A stretch of DNA of 64,000 nt from positions 1 through 64,000 of the forward strand of contig JAKOON010000004.1 of NCBI GenBank assembly GCA_022577435.1. Direction: 5' to 3'. The position numbers and the translations under genes are program-made. The notes beneath the pieces are model-generated. The model was not told the DNA's origin, made no database searches, and saw nothing but the letters and a program-made list of their open reading frames with translations. This DNA is from Embiotoca jacksoni (lineage: Eukaryota > Chordata > Actinopteri > Embiotocidae). Of this stretch, positions 15,105-27,802 are shown one piece after another. Numbering within the stretch: position 1 is the first letter of the stretch; every line of letters starts with the position of its first letter.

Positions 15105-15535
15105 ATTAATACCAGTACCGATAACTTGAATTTCGTATTGGTTCTTTAAAGATCATTTTTATACCAATTGTATAAAATCCATTTACACAAATTACAAAAC
15201 ATATAACCGCATAAATCCTTAGTTTTCATGGGGTTCACAGGGGGAGAGTGTAACCCAGGTGGTTTTAAGTAGGGTGGCCTGATGTAGGATTTACAGAAGA
15301 TGACACCAAGTGGTTTGATCGACATGGGCTCTCTGTACTCACGCTACTCACACCACAGTAAAAGGAGCAAAAGTTCTGCGTTAACAAAAATTGTGGCTGT
15401 AGCCTAGGTACTAAAATTTGGTACCAAATGACAAGGCGTTTTGATACTAGATAGTGACAGAGCATATTGGTTGGTGTCATAAAAGCATCAAAGTTTGACA
15501 CCGCTCTATTTACATCTCTGATCAATCATCTCTTC
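15105..15535. repeat. Possible DNA-transposon relic
   Basis: The left part contains ccagtaccgataacttg and ttcgtattgg. The right part contains aaaatttggtaccaaatg and a final gacaccgctctat block. These phrases resemble, from memory, a degraded fish repeat with palindromic GGTACC-like ends. The boundaries are uncertain. Confidence 0.3.
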
Positions 15536-16164
15536 TTGTAGAGCGTGCAACTCTGTTTTGATTGGATTCCTCTCTGGCTTGGGAAGGGCTGAGATTTCTG
15601 CTTTCTTGTTGATGCATGTTATTTGTGTTTGCGAGGGATGAAGGCGACTCCCGTGACCCAGCCTTCCCCCTCAGCTATTCCTGTTAAATTGAGTCAGTGC
15701 CATGTGCATGTGTTTTAAACAGGGCAATATGTGCACCCTGTGTTGAGGCTATGGGAGCAGCGACTGGAATTGAAACCAGCTGAATTAATCTCCTGGAAAC
15801 AGCACTGACAGCAGCCTGATTATGGGGTGTCCCTTCAGCCAGCCCGGCCCCCTCGTGCCCTCCCCTCCCTAGCAGACCAAAGGTTAATGCAGTCTTCTTG
15901 TTTGTTGCCCTCCCTCGCCGTCCACCCTCCCAGGCACCTCCAGTCCTGAAGCTCCGGGGCTGGAGGTGTTCTGTCAGACCTGGTAGAGGATGTCCAAACA
16001 CACCCCCACACAGCGAGTCATAACTGTGGAGGAGGACATCAACCTCTGACGGGAGTCCCAAACTGCCACAGCCAGGTGAAGGTGATTATCACACTAATTT
16101 CCACACAAACTTGTCTTACTTCCGTGATCCAGACCTCGCTGCTCTTCAGCAGGTGTGGGCTTTC

Positions 16165-16190
16165 TTTTTTTTTTTTTTTTTTTTTTTTTT
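16165..16190. repeat. Poly-T tract of 26
   Basis: There are 26 consecutive T residues within otherwise mixed sequence, with no adjacent retroposon body recognised. Confidence 0.97.
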
Positions 16191-16448
16191 GTGCATATCT
16201 TCATCGTATCTCTAAATTATACTGATCTCACTACGCTTTCCTATCCAATACATGACTGTGTCTGCACTGGTAAATGTAGGGGACAGCTGTGATGTAATGT
16301 CTAACGAACACAACAACCAAAATAACATTCCTCTCAGGAAAATAAAAGTCATCACCGTGCACTTACACTTGAGGCACTGTAGCCAGGGCGTTTGAATCAG
16401 ACCTAATTCATAACACCCATTTATGATAATAAATACACGTCCAACAAT

Positions 16449-16478
16449 CCCCACCCCTACCCCCACCCCCACCCCCAG
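16449..16478. repeat. C-run tract
   Basis: Runs of four to five C are separated by single A or TA. The minus strand is therefore a candidate G-quadruplex. Confidence 0.85.
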
Positions 16479-17426
16479 CATCCACCCAACCACCCTCTCT
16501 GATTTACAAATAGCTGATGGAGCAAGCAGCTGACAGAAATAAATGAGCTAATCTGATGGCTGTGTAGGACTTCCACCAGATATTAATTCATCAGGAGGCC
16601 ACAGAGTACAGACAGATACAAATTCCTGTTTTAATTATGTATGGGAGCTGCGCTGGAGACAGGAGACACCTCCACTACCAGGACTATTTCTCAGAGCAAC
16701 TTTATGAACCTCTGATTCCATCGTTCTTTTGTTTTCCTTTAGATATAATACATGTCCCTCCTGTTTTCCCCAAACACTCAAGACAAAATAGATTTTTTTT
16801 TTTTCCCCCCTTTATAGCGATGCTTTCACATGAGACATTTGATAATGAACAAGTGGAAAAATAACCTTTGCCACATTAAATTATATTGTTTTCGATTTGC
16901 AATTTTTATGAGGCCTTCCTGGAGCCTGGTTGATGTATTTTGTTCCCACTCGGAGCCTCAAATGGCCCTTGCTGACTGGCAGGCTTATCAAAACCCACGC
17001 AGGCTTTATTGAATGAGTGACCGGTGGGTATCTAAACAGAATGCAGGGTTATTGATTTTGGTGAAGTGGTCTAATTGTTTCTAGTAGACAAGGGCTTGTC
17101 CCGATTATTTGATTGATTAGCTTGATACTGGTCAGCCTCCACATCCTCCTTCCCTGGCCAGTTAATAGCACTGTAATCCCAATACACTGCTGTATTTCTA
17201 ATCCATCATCATTATCATGGCTGTACTCAGCACAAGATTAGTCCATGAGGGTATTTTCTTCTTTTTTTTTTTTGCATTCTTCAATATTAGCTCTGCCTTC
17301 TATATGCTAACAGAAAAAAAATATACTATTCGATAAGAATCCATCTGATCTAGTGCAGGCGAGAGATTGTAAGAAAGATTAATACACACACGAGAGGAAG
17401 ATGGTCAGATAAACAGAATTAGAAAT

Positions 17427-17655
17427 CAATGGTGAAAAGTAACTACGTAAATTTACCCAAGTCCTACACTGAAGAACCAATTTTGAACTATATTTTCCGA
17501 GCTTCATTTCCAATCTACTTTATTGTTCTACTTAACTGCGTTTCAGAGGAAAGGTCTGTATGTTTTACTGTATTACATTTGTCTTACAGTGAGCTTATTT
17601 TTAGGATAAGATTTTGCATTAAAAGTATGATAAGCTTATAAATTACAATGCAGTC
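17427..17655 (-). mobile_element. hAT-like non-autonomous element fragment (copy 2)
   Basis: The phrases aatggtgaaaagtaactacg, atttacccaagtcctacact, tactttattgttctactta and aagattttgcattaaaagta follow the order of the reverse strand of the same percomorph repeat as 3298-4265. Its inner end (aagcttataaattacaatgc) corresponds to the complement of gcattatattttatcaactg in copy 3 at about 46290. It is diverged and non-coding. Confidence 0.5.
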
Positions 17656-20600
17656 CTAATCAATTTTGAGATTTCCAGACATTTGAGCATGTGATGTAGA
17701 AAAAAAAGCATTTCATTATGTCATGTGAGATGTCAGAGTTTTTAAGGAGTTACACTAAAAAGACGTTTCCCCTCCGAACTTCTCAGACGGTTTCATTATA
17801 ACTGCTTAAAGAGGAAGTAAAAGTATTCAATTCTGAAAAAAACAATGAAATAGTCAAAGAAATGAACATTTCTACATCTTAAAATGTCTTATTGCATGAA
17901 TCAAATCTTTGGCAAAACTTGCAATTTTTAGTGTGTAGTTCGCTACCTTGGAGGTTGTTCTTGTCGTTTCCCTTCATGACAAAGGATTTTGAAAACAGTA
18001 ACACACAGATAGCGGAAAAGGAGGAGAATGTTGACTGAAATACTCGGCCAATGGCAGGTTTATACCAACAGCCCATATCACGTGCGTCAGACTGGCGGAC
18101 TATTAGTCTTGTTTCTTACTCGGTTGTCATGTCATGGCCTCACAGACTTATGTTGTGACACTTTGGAGGGGCCTGACCCCTATGCTGGAAACCATTAGAC
18201 TAAGCTACCGACTGACTCACAATATGAAAGTAGTTACAGCTATAGTAACAAACTCGTAACAATTGAATACTGTGATATATAAACTAATATACCACTAATT
18301 GTATCTTTGATTGCCTACATTAAACATATTTTGCCTAGAATATGTGGGGACTTATAAATCAGTTGTATTTTGAATTCAGAACTTATTTTTATATTGTTAT
18401 ATTGGTGCTCAAGTAAAAATTCATTGTGTATTATCACATGTTGTAACTGTACTGTAAGAGATAGAGAATAAGACAGAGAAGAGGTTGTTGGGGACATGTC
18501 AGAGTGGCTCTGCAGATCAAGCCTGAGACTACAATTGTCTTCAGGCAGCATGGCCACAGACGGCAGGGTGACATGTGGCGTATGTCTGGGCGACACCCTG
18601 GTAAAAGTCCTGTAGTCACAAAATGAGCAGAGAAAGCCTGAAGCCTGATAAAAAAAAAATTAAAAAAAAAAAAAGATAAAGGAAGGGGACGGAGGCGAGT
18701 GTGGGGGATATAAGTGTGAAGTGATGGAGCGAGAAGCCGTGACTGGTGGAGTCCACGCGGTCTCCGTCCTTGCCTGTGGTAGTGCCCAGACTGGGCTCTT
18801 CACTCATTTGTCTAAGAACATGGAAGAAAGGGGATGGGGGAGTGTGAAGAGGGGTCATACCAGAGGGGTTTGTCACACTGTGTGGAGGTGACACCTCAGA
18901 GGACCTACTGGCCCCCACAGTGGACAGCCAGTGTCTCTGCTAGTCCTTCCCTTAAGGGAGACGGGTCTCTACGGCCTCTCGGTCAGTGCCGAGCAGTGGA
19001 TCACCGCTTCTCTGTTCTCTCCCTGTTTGACACCACTGGACTCTCCACCGCCTGGACTGGCGTGTTTAAAGAGTCTCTTTGTTTCGTTCCTGCAGCCTGA
19101 AGTGGACTCTCCCTCTGTTTTGGTGGTGAAATCTTTCCGCACCACACAACAGTTCCATTCCCCAACCATGAGTCAGCCGAACAAAGGAGGCGTCATTGTG
19201 GCTCACTCTGCCTCTGGAATAAAAAAAATGAAAAACTTGTTCTTTTTTTTTTTCACAGAATATTTCCAGTCTGAGGGACTTCTTGTGTTCGCCGTCATAA
19301 TTTACAGTACAGTTCTACTGGTTGTATTTCATTGACTTCATTCTGTACAACCTGCATACTGCACTGGCATGTAAGCAGTCAGGAGAGGTGTTAGCTGAAC
19401 ATTTTCACATCAAAATAATCAATTGCACCGTTGAATTCGCGGTGCCAGGTCTTCCAAGGTTAATACAGCTCAAGAGGCATTGCTTATCGTGCATAAATTT
19501 CATTTTGAACAACTATAAATGGGCATTGTGTTCATCCGCATGCTTTTTATTGTCCATGTGAGGCCTTCTGCTCCACAGCTACTCAGTTGTCATAAATGTT
19601 TAAAAAATGCCCTTTGATAACGAGTTTGTCATTGTTTTATTCAGAAATATCAACCGGCCCATTACAGTGGCAGGTATTTTTTCAATCGATACACAATAGC
19701 GTATTAATATTTAATTCTTTATATGTCACTACGATATAAGAAAAAGTGGATTGTTGAGAGGCATCAGCTGGAGCTCGTTTATTTTCCCCGTTGTAGCACA
19801 GAAATAGAGCGAATAGACAACTCACTTTATATCTGCAGGGCGTGTGTGTCTTCAAACTGTAGGTGTCTACATACTTATGTTTGCCAGCACGGCTGTCTGT
19901 CCTGTGTGTCTCTGAGACAGGAGAGGTGGTGTCTCCCCACCCTACACTGGATTTTGTCCTGTAGCCATAAAGCCCGACTCCAAGGACACTTATTCTGAAG
20001 GAGCAACAATGAGGACATTAGTGACAATGACCCAACTAGTGTCTGTCTGTAGTTTAACAAATGATTAAAACAAAATCTATTGTCTACTTTTGTTTTAACT
20101 TCTGTAATATGTACGAATATGAATGAATATAAAGAATGAATAATGAAGTATGAATAATAAAGAGCAATTTTCAATCCGAAAGCCGTATATAAAGTATGTA
20201 AATATATTTAAGATACACCCAGTATTGGCTGTGGACATTTGTTCTATTCTTTGTATCATATCAATGGCTGCAGAGATGCTTGGTCACTTCCCTGTGTCGT
20301 GAAATAATTCAGCATGAGATATCCATATGTATTTAACTGTAGACCAGTTTATTACACAACTGACTGCTATCAGCAGGTCGTGTATGCTAGTATGATAACA
20401 ACCATACGAAAAGGACAGCTAATTAAATTATAATCGCACTTCATTAAGTTAAATTATTTCCACGTTGCTTTGGGAAACCGACACCCTGTAAACTGTTGAT
20501 TAAGATTTGAATACTGTACATCAGCATTTTGATGATTTCTGCCATCTAAATTATTGAGTATCTTTGGAAAGAAAGACATTTATCGCTTCAAAAGTGAAAC

Positions 20601-22665
20601 TGTTTTGCTGCTGTCACTGTGTGTTTTTTACACAGTTAGTTGGCAGCATTTACAGAATAAGATGTACAGTTTCACAGTTTCTTTCAGAGGACTCGAGCTA
20701 GCAAATCCAGATTTCTTTCTTAAACCTGCAGTACAGATCTTCTGTCTTCCCCAACTGCCAGTGAGAGTAATTACAAAAACCCTGTCAAGACATTTGATCC
20801 ATGTGGTTCAATAACATGTGGAAAGTCTAGATGAGTTGCAAGCCTGAATTATTTCATCCCCATTCAAGTTACCAGAGGGTTATTCAGGAAGTTAGCCGGC
20901 TCGGCCCACGATAGCCTCCGGTGCACAAACTCTGCCTGTAGAGCCGTCATTCATCAAGTCAGCATGGGAAAGTCTCACAGGACAACAGATATAAAAACTC
21001 AGTACATGGTGAAACACAGAGATTTATCTGGCAATGGTAGTTTCATTAACATTGTGTGAACCCCGTTTGGTTAGGACTTGAATGTAAGAAACATGAATAT
21101 AAATGTAAAGGTCCCACACTATAGCTTTAACTATTTAAACTGGAAACAAGCCTTTCAAATTCCACAGTAGATGGTTGCAGGTAAGCTGTTGCAACAGCTT
21201 CACAAAGCTTTCTTAAAAATATAGTTAAAGCTGAATGTGGACAGGTGTGTAGTTAAAAAGCATGAAAATATTTGGCAGGCTTTAGAGTCAGACTGCAAAC
21301 ATGGATGACGAGACATGTGCAGGCGTTGGACTGAGTGAATGAGAACAGATCTACTCAAGTAGTAACACAACCTGCTGTCATCCTGCCCAGTGTCTCTGTC
21401 CTCCTGACGATACAAACATATCACCAGGACAGCCCGTGCCATGTTAAACTTCAAATGAACTGTACAATGACCTGCAAATGACAAGCACAGAGAGTTGCAG
21501 CCCCCTGCGACTTTGGTGTGAATGAGTTTTAACCCGTTGTTAGCGAGAAAGAGAGGAAGAAAGCATAATCTATGATCCCAATGTTTCTGGAATGTTTAAA
21601 AAGGTCAATATGCTGATATTTTTGACAGCGCTTGACCTTTTGTAAAAAAAGTAACAAAACCATTGGAATTGAAATAACTTCTTTGTTTAGTTCTGGCACA
21701 TAATGTATCACAGTCAAAGCATGCTGTCTCCCCGCAGCATCTGCCCATGAGTGACTTGACTGTTAATCCGGTGTATTGATCTAATATCAAAAGGTGCTAT
21801 TTAAATGTAGCATAACTCCCCAGGAGCCATGATCTGTCAGTAGGCTCTGTTTGGAGTCTGGCTGAATAACTAATGCCTGTTTTGTCTGTCGCTATGTCCA
21901 GGTGGCCCAACATCTGGCTCCTACCTACTCAGGCAGGGCCACCTTACAAAGTGGTCAAGTGGGGTCATAAAGCCCAGGAAAAGTCAGCTGATTTATATCA
22001 CATTACAAAAGCAGACATCACTAACTGACTAAATACAAAGCAACAGACATATAAAAATAGGAGGAGAGTTAAAAAAAAAAATACTGTTTTAAAACAACAC
22101 TTCAGCCCAAAGGGAGAGTTTTCAAAGTTTAGGGGCCAGAACCTGTGAAGCACAGCTTAGCTTGGTTTTCAGTCTGAAGGGAAGAACATCAAGTCCTTAT
22201 TGAAAGACCTCAGACTGCTATAGTTGCTGTAATACTGCAGATGTTGAGAGAATAAAGCGAGCATCTTTGTTCCATGGTACCATCAGACAACCCATCCTGA
22301 AGGACATGTCTTGTGCTGAAGTGCTAGTCTGTTTGATAAATAGCTTTTATTTACTCTCAGGACTTAATTTAGAGATTCAGATTTTGTGATCTTGTTAAAG
22401 CCCCCAAAAATGTACAAATGCCACTTTATGTCCTCTTGCATGATCCACAGCTGCGCTTCACTGTTGGATATTCAAAAGTATCTGGTTTGTAAAACAAGCA
22501 CACAGGTTCTTAAAAGTGCTGCTCATGCTGGACTTCAGTTATGGGATGTTTACAAATCACATGTTGTCTTTTTAAACTGTTTTCTGTTCGGCTCACCAAA
22601 CTTTTTAACAATGACTAATGATGCTGTTCAAAGGCATTCACAAGCTGTACAGTTACCGCTTTAAT
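17656..22665. other. Non-coding stretch
   Basis: No recognisable exon is present. A-rich tracts occur at 18650-18674 and 22070-22081. Reading frames of up to 134 codons around 18.9-19.3 kb have no recognisable domain. The segment 21900-22330 reads like an ordinary interspersed repeat or retroposed sequence, but I cannot name it. Confidence 0.5.
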
Positions 22666-23235
22666 CTAAAGGGGCACTCGTAGAGCGCAGGCCTCCGCCG
22701 TGGCCAATAGTTCACACTGCTACGATATGCAAATCTAAAATTGCAACCGCCTCACATGTCTGGATATTGGAGAGATGTCAAAATACACTCGTGCCGAGCT
22801 AAAGTCTCACATGTCAGCTGTGCAGCTAATGTGAGCGGTTTCGGACCTCCTCTATGAAACCGCTGAGTGAGTGTTTGAGAGAGTACCTACAGGATTACTG
22901 GTACCACTGCATGTGGATTGGGATTTGGAGTCGTCATATTTGGAGAATGGTTATAGAATGGCCTGTGGTTTGTTACTATTGAACTTCTCTACCATCTACT
23001 AGATTTGAACGTTTATGGACTCTAGTTAGCCAAATGACATGTCATAATGGGAATGTCAATAAAAAAAATATTTTGATCTGCTCCAAAATTGAAATGGTTC
23101 TTCCTTGGCCCTGGCTGCACCCTCCTACCACGTTTCATAAAAATCGGGTTGATTGTTTTTCCGTAATCCTGCTGACAAACAACTAAACAAACGGCACAGA
23201 GAAGCTAACTTCTCGTGGGGAGGTAATTAAGCCTG
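22666..23235 (+). mobile_element. Non-autonomous fish repeat ('cctccgcc…ggaggtaat')
   Basis: The left part reads gggcactcgtagagcgcagg and then cctccgccgtggccaatag. The right part reads ttcttccttggccctggctg, then cgtttcataaaaatcgggtt, tccgtaatcctgctgacaaa, and ends tggggaggtaatt. I recall this order as a very abundant fish interspersed repeat whose usual 3' end is 'cggaggtaat'. It is about 570 bp and has no coding capacity. The CCTCCGCC and GGGAGG ends are weakly complementary. Confidence 0.55.
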
Positions 23236-24199
23236 AATACAGCTTGTGCATTATTGTCTGTTTAGAAGGGATGTGTTTGACAGCCCCATTCACACTGTCA
23301 GTAATCCCAGTACACCTCTCCCCAATCAGCTACTTCAATTCCAGCTCTGGTATTCCCGCACATGCATTAGATTGACCTCACATTAACCCAGATACATTTG
23401 ATCTTTAAGAGCCATAAATTGGCTTTTGTCATTACCATAGGTTAATTACTGAGATTTGCTCAGCACCGTTGCTACACTGAGAATGCAATAATATGCACTA
23501 CACAAAAGCCATTCACGCTGCCTGTGTGAGCACTAAATAGGCATTGTTTTGGTCTTTCTATTCTTGTTGGGAGTTCTGTTTGCATTGCTCTATTATTAGC
23601 ACCCTACCTAGCCCTACTTTTGATAGTTTGATTCTGCAGCCTCGTTAAAACCTCACCCTTCCTGTCATTCTCTTTAATACGTCATGTGACGTGAAGCCAA
23701 ACGTTGCTCTGACTGCTGTTCCTTCATTCCTCACAGCACCTTTAGAAAGAAGAATTTGCTCTGCTGTAAAGTTTGCACTCCACATGACATTTCTATGATC
23801 ACACAGATATTATATTTGCATTTTTTTCAGTTTGCTGTCATTTTTTTTTTATATTCATCTGCACTAGTTTTCAGTTTATCAATTTCATAGATAAATTAAT
23901 AATTTTACTGAAAATAAGAGTTAATTTGTAGCAATGAGATGCTTTGAAGAAACAATATCCTCTCAAACAGATATGATTTCATTTATTGACAAAAACAAGT
24001 AATTAAGGAAACTATCAGCAGACCAATCAATAATAAAAAATAATCCAATTGCTATTTTTTTTTTAATTATTATTATTGTTTGTGGATTATTTAGATCATG
24101 AAAACATGTACGGTATCTTGTTTGTGTAAAAAGTTCATGGAGTCGAAGGAAACTACGACCTTCGTGAGTAAGGACTCCACGTTTCATCTCTTGATCAAC
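23236..24199. other. Non-coding AT-rich stretch
   Basis: No gene was recognised. It includes T-rich tracts near 23820-23850 and 24054-24064. A possible hairpin at 24138-24179 has arms tggagtcgaagg and ccttcg…gactcca. Confidence 0.5.
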
Positions 24200-24690
24200 A
24201 ACACCCGAGTTACACAAGTTTTTGTGAGCGGCCGAGTGCGTCTGCGATGTCTCCGTGGACGAGTTAAGGGTGCACATCAAATTCTGTGATGGACTCAGGA
24301 CATAGGCAACGAAATGCTTCAGAATGAACAGCGATGAAGCGATGAGCCTGGAGATTTGTTTTCAGAGCCTTTTGTGTCTCAAGACAGGAGGAACGTCACC
24401 GTCGAACACTGAATAAGGTGCAGCAGGTCAACACGGCAACGAGGTGGATCTGTTTTTCCATCCAGGGGGGCTGTGTGCCGTGACTTCGTCCCACAGGGTC
24501 ATACTGTCAATATCAAGTTCTACTATGATGTTCAGAGACGTCTGAAGAAAACATTTTGTGCAAACAAAAGATGCACTTTTCTCTGTTCCCCAAAAATGTG
24601 TCACAAACGTTGATGTACATTCTCAAGTTTCAGGTGCATGTAGCCGTCATACCTGTGGTCACAAAAACACGTGTAACTCAGGTGATGACG
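24200..24690 (+). mobile_element. Mariner-family element, deletion derivative (fossil)
   Basis: The ends are similar inverted repeats. The left end, 24205-24231, contains cgagttacacaagttttt. The right end, 24658-24684, contains aaaaacacgtgtaactca, its near-complement. Between them are pieces of a mariner transposase in the right order, but the element is only about 480 bp against a usual 1.2-1.3 kb. It is thus internally deleted, and its frames are broken. The exact outer ends and the TA target duplication were not resolved. Confidence 0.7.
24246..24590 (+). pseudogene. Mariner transposase fragments
   Basis: The first piece, from 24246, reads DVSVDELRVHIKFCDGLRT then stop. It is followed in the same frame by NSDEAMSLEICF and KTGGTSPSN, matching the mariner N-terminal pattern (RVxIKFCVKLG … GDEAMSRxRCFEWxxRFKxGRTS). 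After a deletion, VDLFFHPGG corresponds to the mLIxFFDxxG region. A frame-shifted piece from about 24482 reads RDFVPQGHTVNIKFYYDVQR and RLKK, matching the mariner hEFVPxGQTVNxxFYxxVLRRL motif. Premature stops, a frameshift and the missing first and third catalytic regions make it non-functional. Confidence 0.8.
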
Positions 24691-25564
24691 TTGACCAAGC
24701 CAGAATTCTTTCTATATAGTTTCCCGCCTTGCAACATGAGAAGTCTCAAATGTTTAATCTCCCCTTGCATGTTACATTTATTTCAAATGGGAGTTCTTAT
24801 TTCTTACTTGTAAATACTATTCATGTTATTATCAAAGTCATAATCCAAATTTTGAAAAGCTCCCAGAAAGCTGAATCATTTCATCTGGACCCAAAGTTTC
24901 AGCCGTTCCACAATCCTTTGTGAATTGTACAAATGGTTATTGTAATCAATGGTCACGGTTATTTGCATATGAAACCGATGGCCAGTTTCATTAATATTCA
25001 ACTGTGTTTCGATCATTATGCAACTATGCTGTTTATACGTTGGGGATATTTGCAGTCAGCTGAGACTGTGGATGTCATAAAACATGTCTCCCACTAGACT
25101 TTGGGCTGAGATGAACTGATTTAACTTGGTGGGATTTTTCTACCTGGATTATTGAGCATTCATCCAGGTGTTTTATGAAAGCTTTGTGATATTGCTCCGG
25201 GGTTCTTAATGATATAGAAGTGAGGATTGCTGCACACAAACACATACGAAAGCCTCGATTTAAAGTTATTAAACACGTATTCAGGGGATTTGGTGCTATT
25301 TTGATTTTGGACAATATTTTCAACACTGACTGCCACCTCTGCAGTCATACCATCGTCTTGAGTTGTTCTGTGTTGTGAGTGCTCACAAGTCCTGGGATTA
25401 TTCATTGGGATTAGCCATTCATTCCATGTGACTTAAACCTCCTAACGTGGTCTCTGAGGACCGCTTACAGATGTTCCTCTTTACTCCTCTGACAGGTACA
25501 TGAAAAGGTTTTACACATTTAAAAAAAGAAAAGAAATCATAGGTTGGATTAACCATGGATGTTG
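24691..25564. other. Non-coding stretch
   Basis: No exon or repeat boundary was recognised. The ATTTGCAT and TTAATATT-like words are noted without interpretation. Confidence 0.5.
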
Positions 25565-25765
<201 letters not shown>

Positions 25766-25768
<3 letters not shown>

Positions 25769-26398
25769 GGCTCGTATCTGATTATTACCACTGGGCGTTT
25801 TTCTGGTGCTCCTTTATGAGAAGTGGTTTTAGATTTCTCTACTTTAACAGACGTTCTGTGTTGATGATCCTCTTTTAGCTCGGTAACCATGACACTCAGA
25901 CTTTCAGGCTGATATGCAGGATCACTAACAATACTCCAGATGTTGACTGGAACAGCACAACTCTGTTGTTTTTCTCTGTGGCCGTCCCCCTAATGATGTA
26001 TTTTGTCACCCCATTGAACGCAGTGATGCTGGAGAAAACCTGAGAAAGTCTTGGAACCGATACAGCACTGATATTCAAATGTTATGACCATACCGTGATG
26101 TTTTCTCCATCTCCAAGGTTACGTAGTATCAGACTCTGAAAAATAAAGTTAACTAAAGGAAATAAAAATTAGCTTTGACACTGATAAAATGTTTTCCTGT
26201 GCTGTATATCACTGAAGAGTCATTTTAATGGCAGGACTCAGCACTGCACTATAAAGAGTGTGTTTAACCAATTTTCAGTGGAAACATTCAATCAGTGCTG
26301 GTCCCAAGCCGCAGGAGTATATCAAATAAGTATTGTAAGTACTGTGTTTTGGTGATGTCATTAGTTCAAGCTAGTTCACCTCAGTTTGCTAGGATGTA
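25766..26398. other. Non-coding stretch left of the Tc1-like insertion
   Basis: No gene was recognised. The final bases provide the TA (26397-26398) used as the transposon target. Confidence 0.55.
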
Positions 26399-26612
26399 CA
26401 GTTGAAACCAGAAGTTTACATACACTGTGCAAAAAGACACATAACACTTTTTTTCTCACTGTCTGAAGTTAAATCAGACTAAACCTCTCCTGTTTCAGGT
26501 CCGTTAGGATTACCAAAATTATTTAACTTTTGCTAAATGTCACAATAATGAGAAAGAGAATTTCTTAGAGAATTTTATATTACTTTCTTTGAGGTCAAAA
26601 GTTTACATACAC
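26399..26612 (+). repeat. Left terminal inverted repeat of the Tc1-like element
   Basis: It begins cagttgaaaccagaagttta. The inner direct repeat (ggtcaaaagtttacatac) is at 26593-26610. These two sites are the expected transposase-binding sites by analogy with Sleeping Beauty. Confidence 0.93.
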
Positions 26613-26776
26613 CAAAAGTACTATGTCTTTAAACAACGTGGGCAAGCACAGATGATGATGTCATGGCTTTTGAAGCTCCTGATAGGTTAACTGACAACAT
26701 GCGAGTTAATTGAAGGCACACCTGGGGATGTATTTTAAGGCCACACCTCAAACACTCTGCTTCCTTGTTTGAAATC

Positions 26777-27796
26777 ATGGGAAAGTCAAAAGAAATCAGC
26801 CAAGAAATCAGGGAGAGAATCGTGGAGCTCCACAAGTCTGGTTCATCCTTGGGTGCAATTTCCAGATGCTTGAAGGTGCCACGTTCATCTGTGCAAACAA
26901 TTATACGCAAGTATAAACATGGGAATGTCCAGCCATCACACCGCTCAGGAAGGAGATGGGCTCTGTGTCCCAGAGATGAACGTGTTTTGGTCCGACATGT
27001 GCAAATCAACCCCAGAACAAAAGCTAAAGACCTTGTGAAGATGATGGCTGAAGCTGGTAAGAAAGTGTCATTATCCACAGTAAAACGAGTCCTGCACCGA
27101 CATGGGCTGAAAGGCTACTCAGCAAGAAGGAAGCCATTACTCCTAAAGAAACATAAAAAAGCCAGATTACAGTTTGAAAAAAGACACCAAGACAAAGACC
27201 TTAACTTCTGGAGACATGTCCTGTGGTCTGATGAAACTAAAGTGGAGCTGTTTGGCCATAATGACCACCGTTACATTTGGAGGAAAAAGGGGGAAGCTTG
27301 TAGACCTGAAAACACCATCCCAACTGTGAAGCATGGAGGTGGCAGCATCATGTTGTGGGGCTGTTTTGCTGCAGCAGGAACTGGAGCTCTTCATAAAATA
27401 GACGGCATCATGAAGAAAGAACATTACCTGGAAATATTAAGGCAACATCTCAGGACATCAGCCAGGAAGCTAAAACTTGGGCGTAAATGGGTCTTCCAAA
27501 TGGACAATGACCCGAAGCATACTGCCAAAATAGTTAAAAAGTGGCTTGAGGACAACAAAGTCAATGTCTTGGAGTGGCCATCACAAAGCCCTGACCTGAA
27601 TCCCATCGAAAATTTGTGGGCAGATCTGAAAAGGCGTGTGCGAGCGAGGCGGCCAACAAACCTGACTCAGTTCCACCAGTTCTGTCGGGAGGAATGGGCC
27701 AGAATTCCATCAGAGTACTGTAAGAAGCTGGTGGAAGGATACCCAAAACGTTTGACCCAAGTCATGCAGTTCAAAGACAATGCTACTAAATACTAA
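26777..27796 (+). CDS. Tc1/mariner-superfamily DD34E transposase, apparently intact
   Basis: The frame has 339 codons. I chose the ATG at 26777 (MGKSKEISQE) over the one 12 bases upstream because Sleeping Beauty-type transposases start MGKSKE and are 340 residues long. A paired-like helix-turn-helix DNA-binding region spans about residues 1-115, with a GRRW variant of the GRRR/GRPR linker at 58-61. The glycine-rich box GGGSIMLWGCFAAAGTGAL is at 187-205. The catalytic triad is visible: D152 (WSDET), D243 (MDND) and E278 (PIENL), a DD34E spacing. The C-terminus PKRLTQVMQFKDNATKY is family-typical. There are no stops, frameshifts or missing catalytic residues, so activity is plausible but unproven. 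Confidence 0.97.
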   Translation: MGKSKEISQEIRERIVELHKSGSSLGAISRCLKVPRSSVQTIIRKYKHGNVQPSHRSGRRWALCPRDERVLVRHVQINPRTKAKDLVKMMAEAGKKVSLSTVKRVLHRHGLKGYSARRKPLLLKKHKKARLQFEKRHQDKDLNFWRHVLWSDETKVELFGHNDHRYIWRKKGEACRPENTIPTVKHGGGSIMLWGCFAAAGTGALHKIDGIMKKEHYLEILRQHLRTSARKLKLGRKWVFQMDNDPKHTAKIVKKWLEDNKVNVLEWPSQSPDLNPIENLWADLKRRVRARRPTNLTQFHQFCREEWARIPSEYCKKLVEGYPKRLTQVMQFKDNATKY

Positions 27797-27802
27797 GGAA
27801 CT

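Larger units (their letters stand above)
14854..17426. other. Non-coding stretch after the last gpd2 exon
   Basis: This is where the catalytic C-terminal half of GPD2 should begin. No matching exon was seen. It contains a repeat relic (15105-15535), a T tract (16165-16190) and a C-rich tract (16449-16478). Confidence 0.55.

Noticed and set aside
19080..19140. Acceptor-like tgcag followed by codons PEVDSP, considered as the next gpd2 exon (PESMGLLDP)
   Set aside because: The phase is wrong and similarity ends after two residues.
26629..27746. Minus-strand frames of 60-149 codons inside the Tc1-like element
   Set aside because: They are antisense shadows of the transposase gene.
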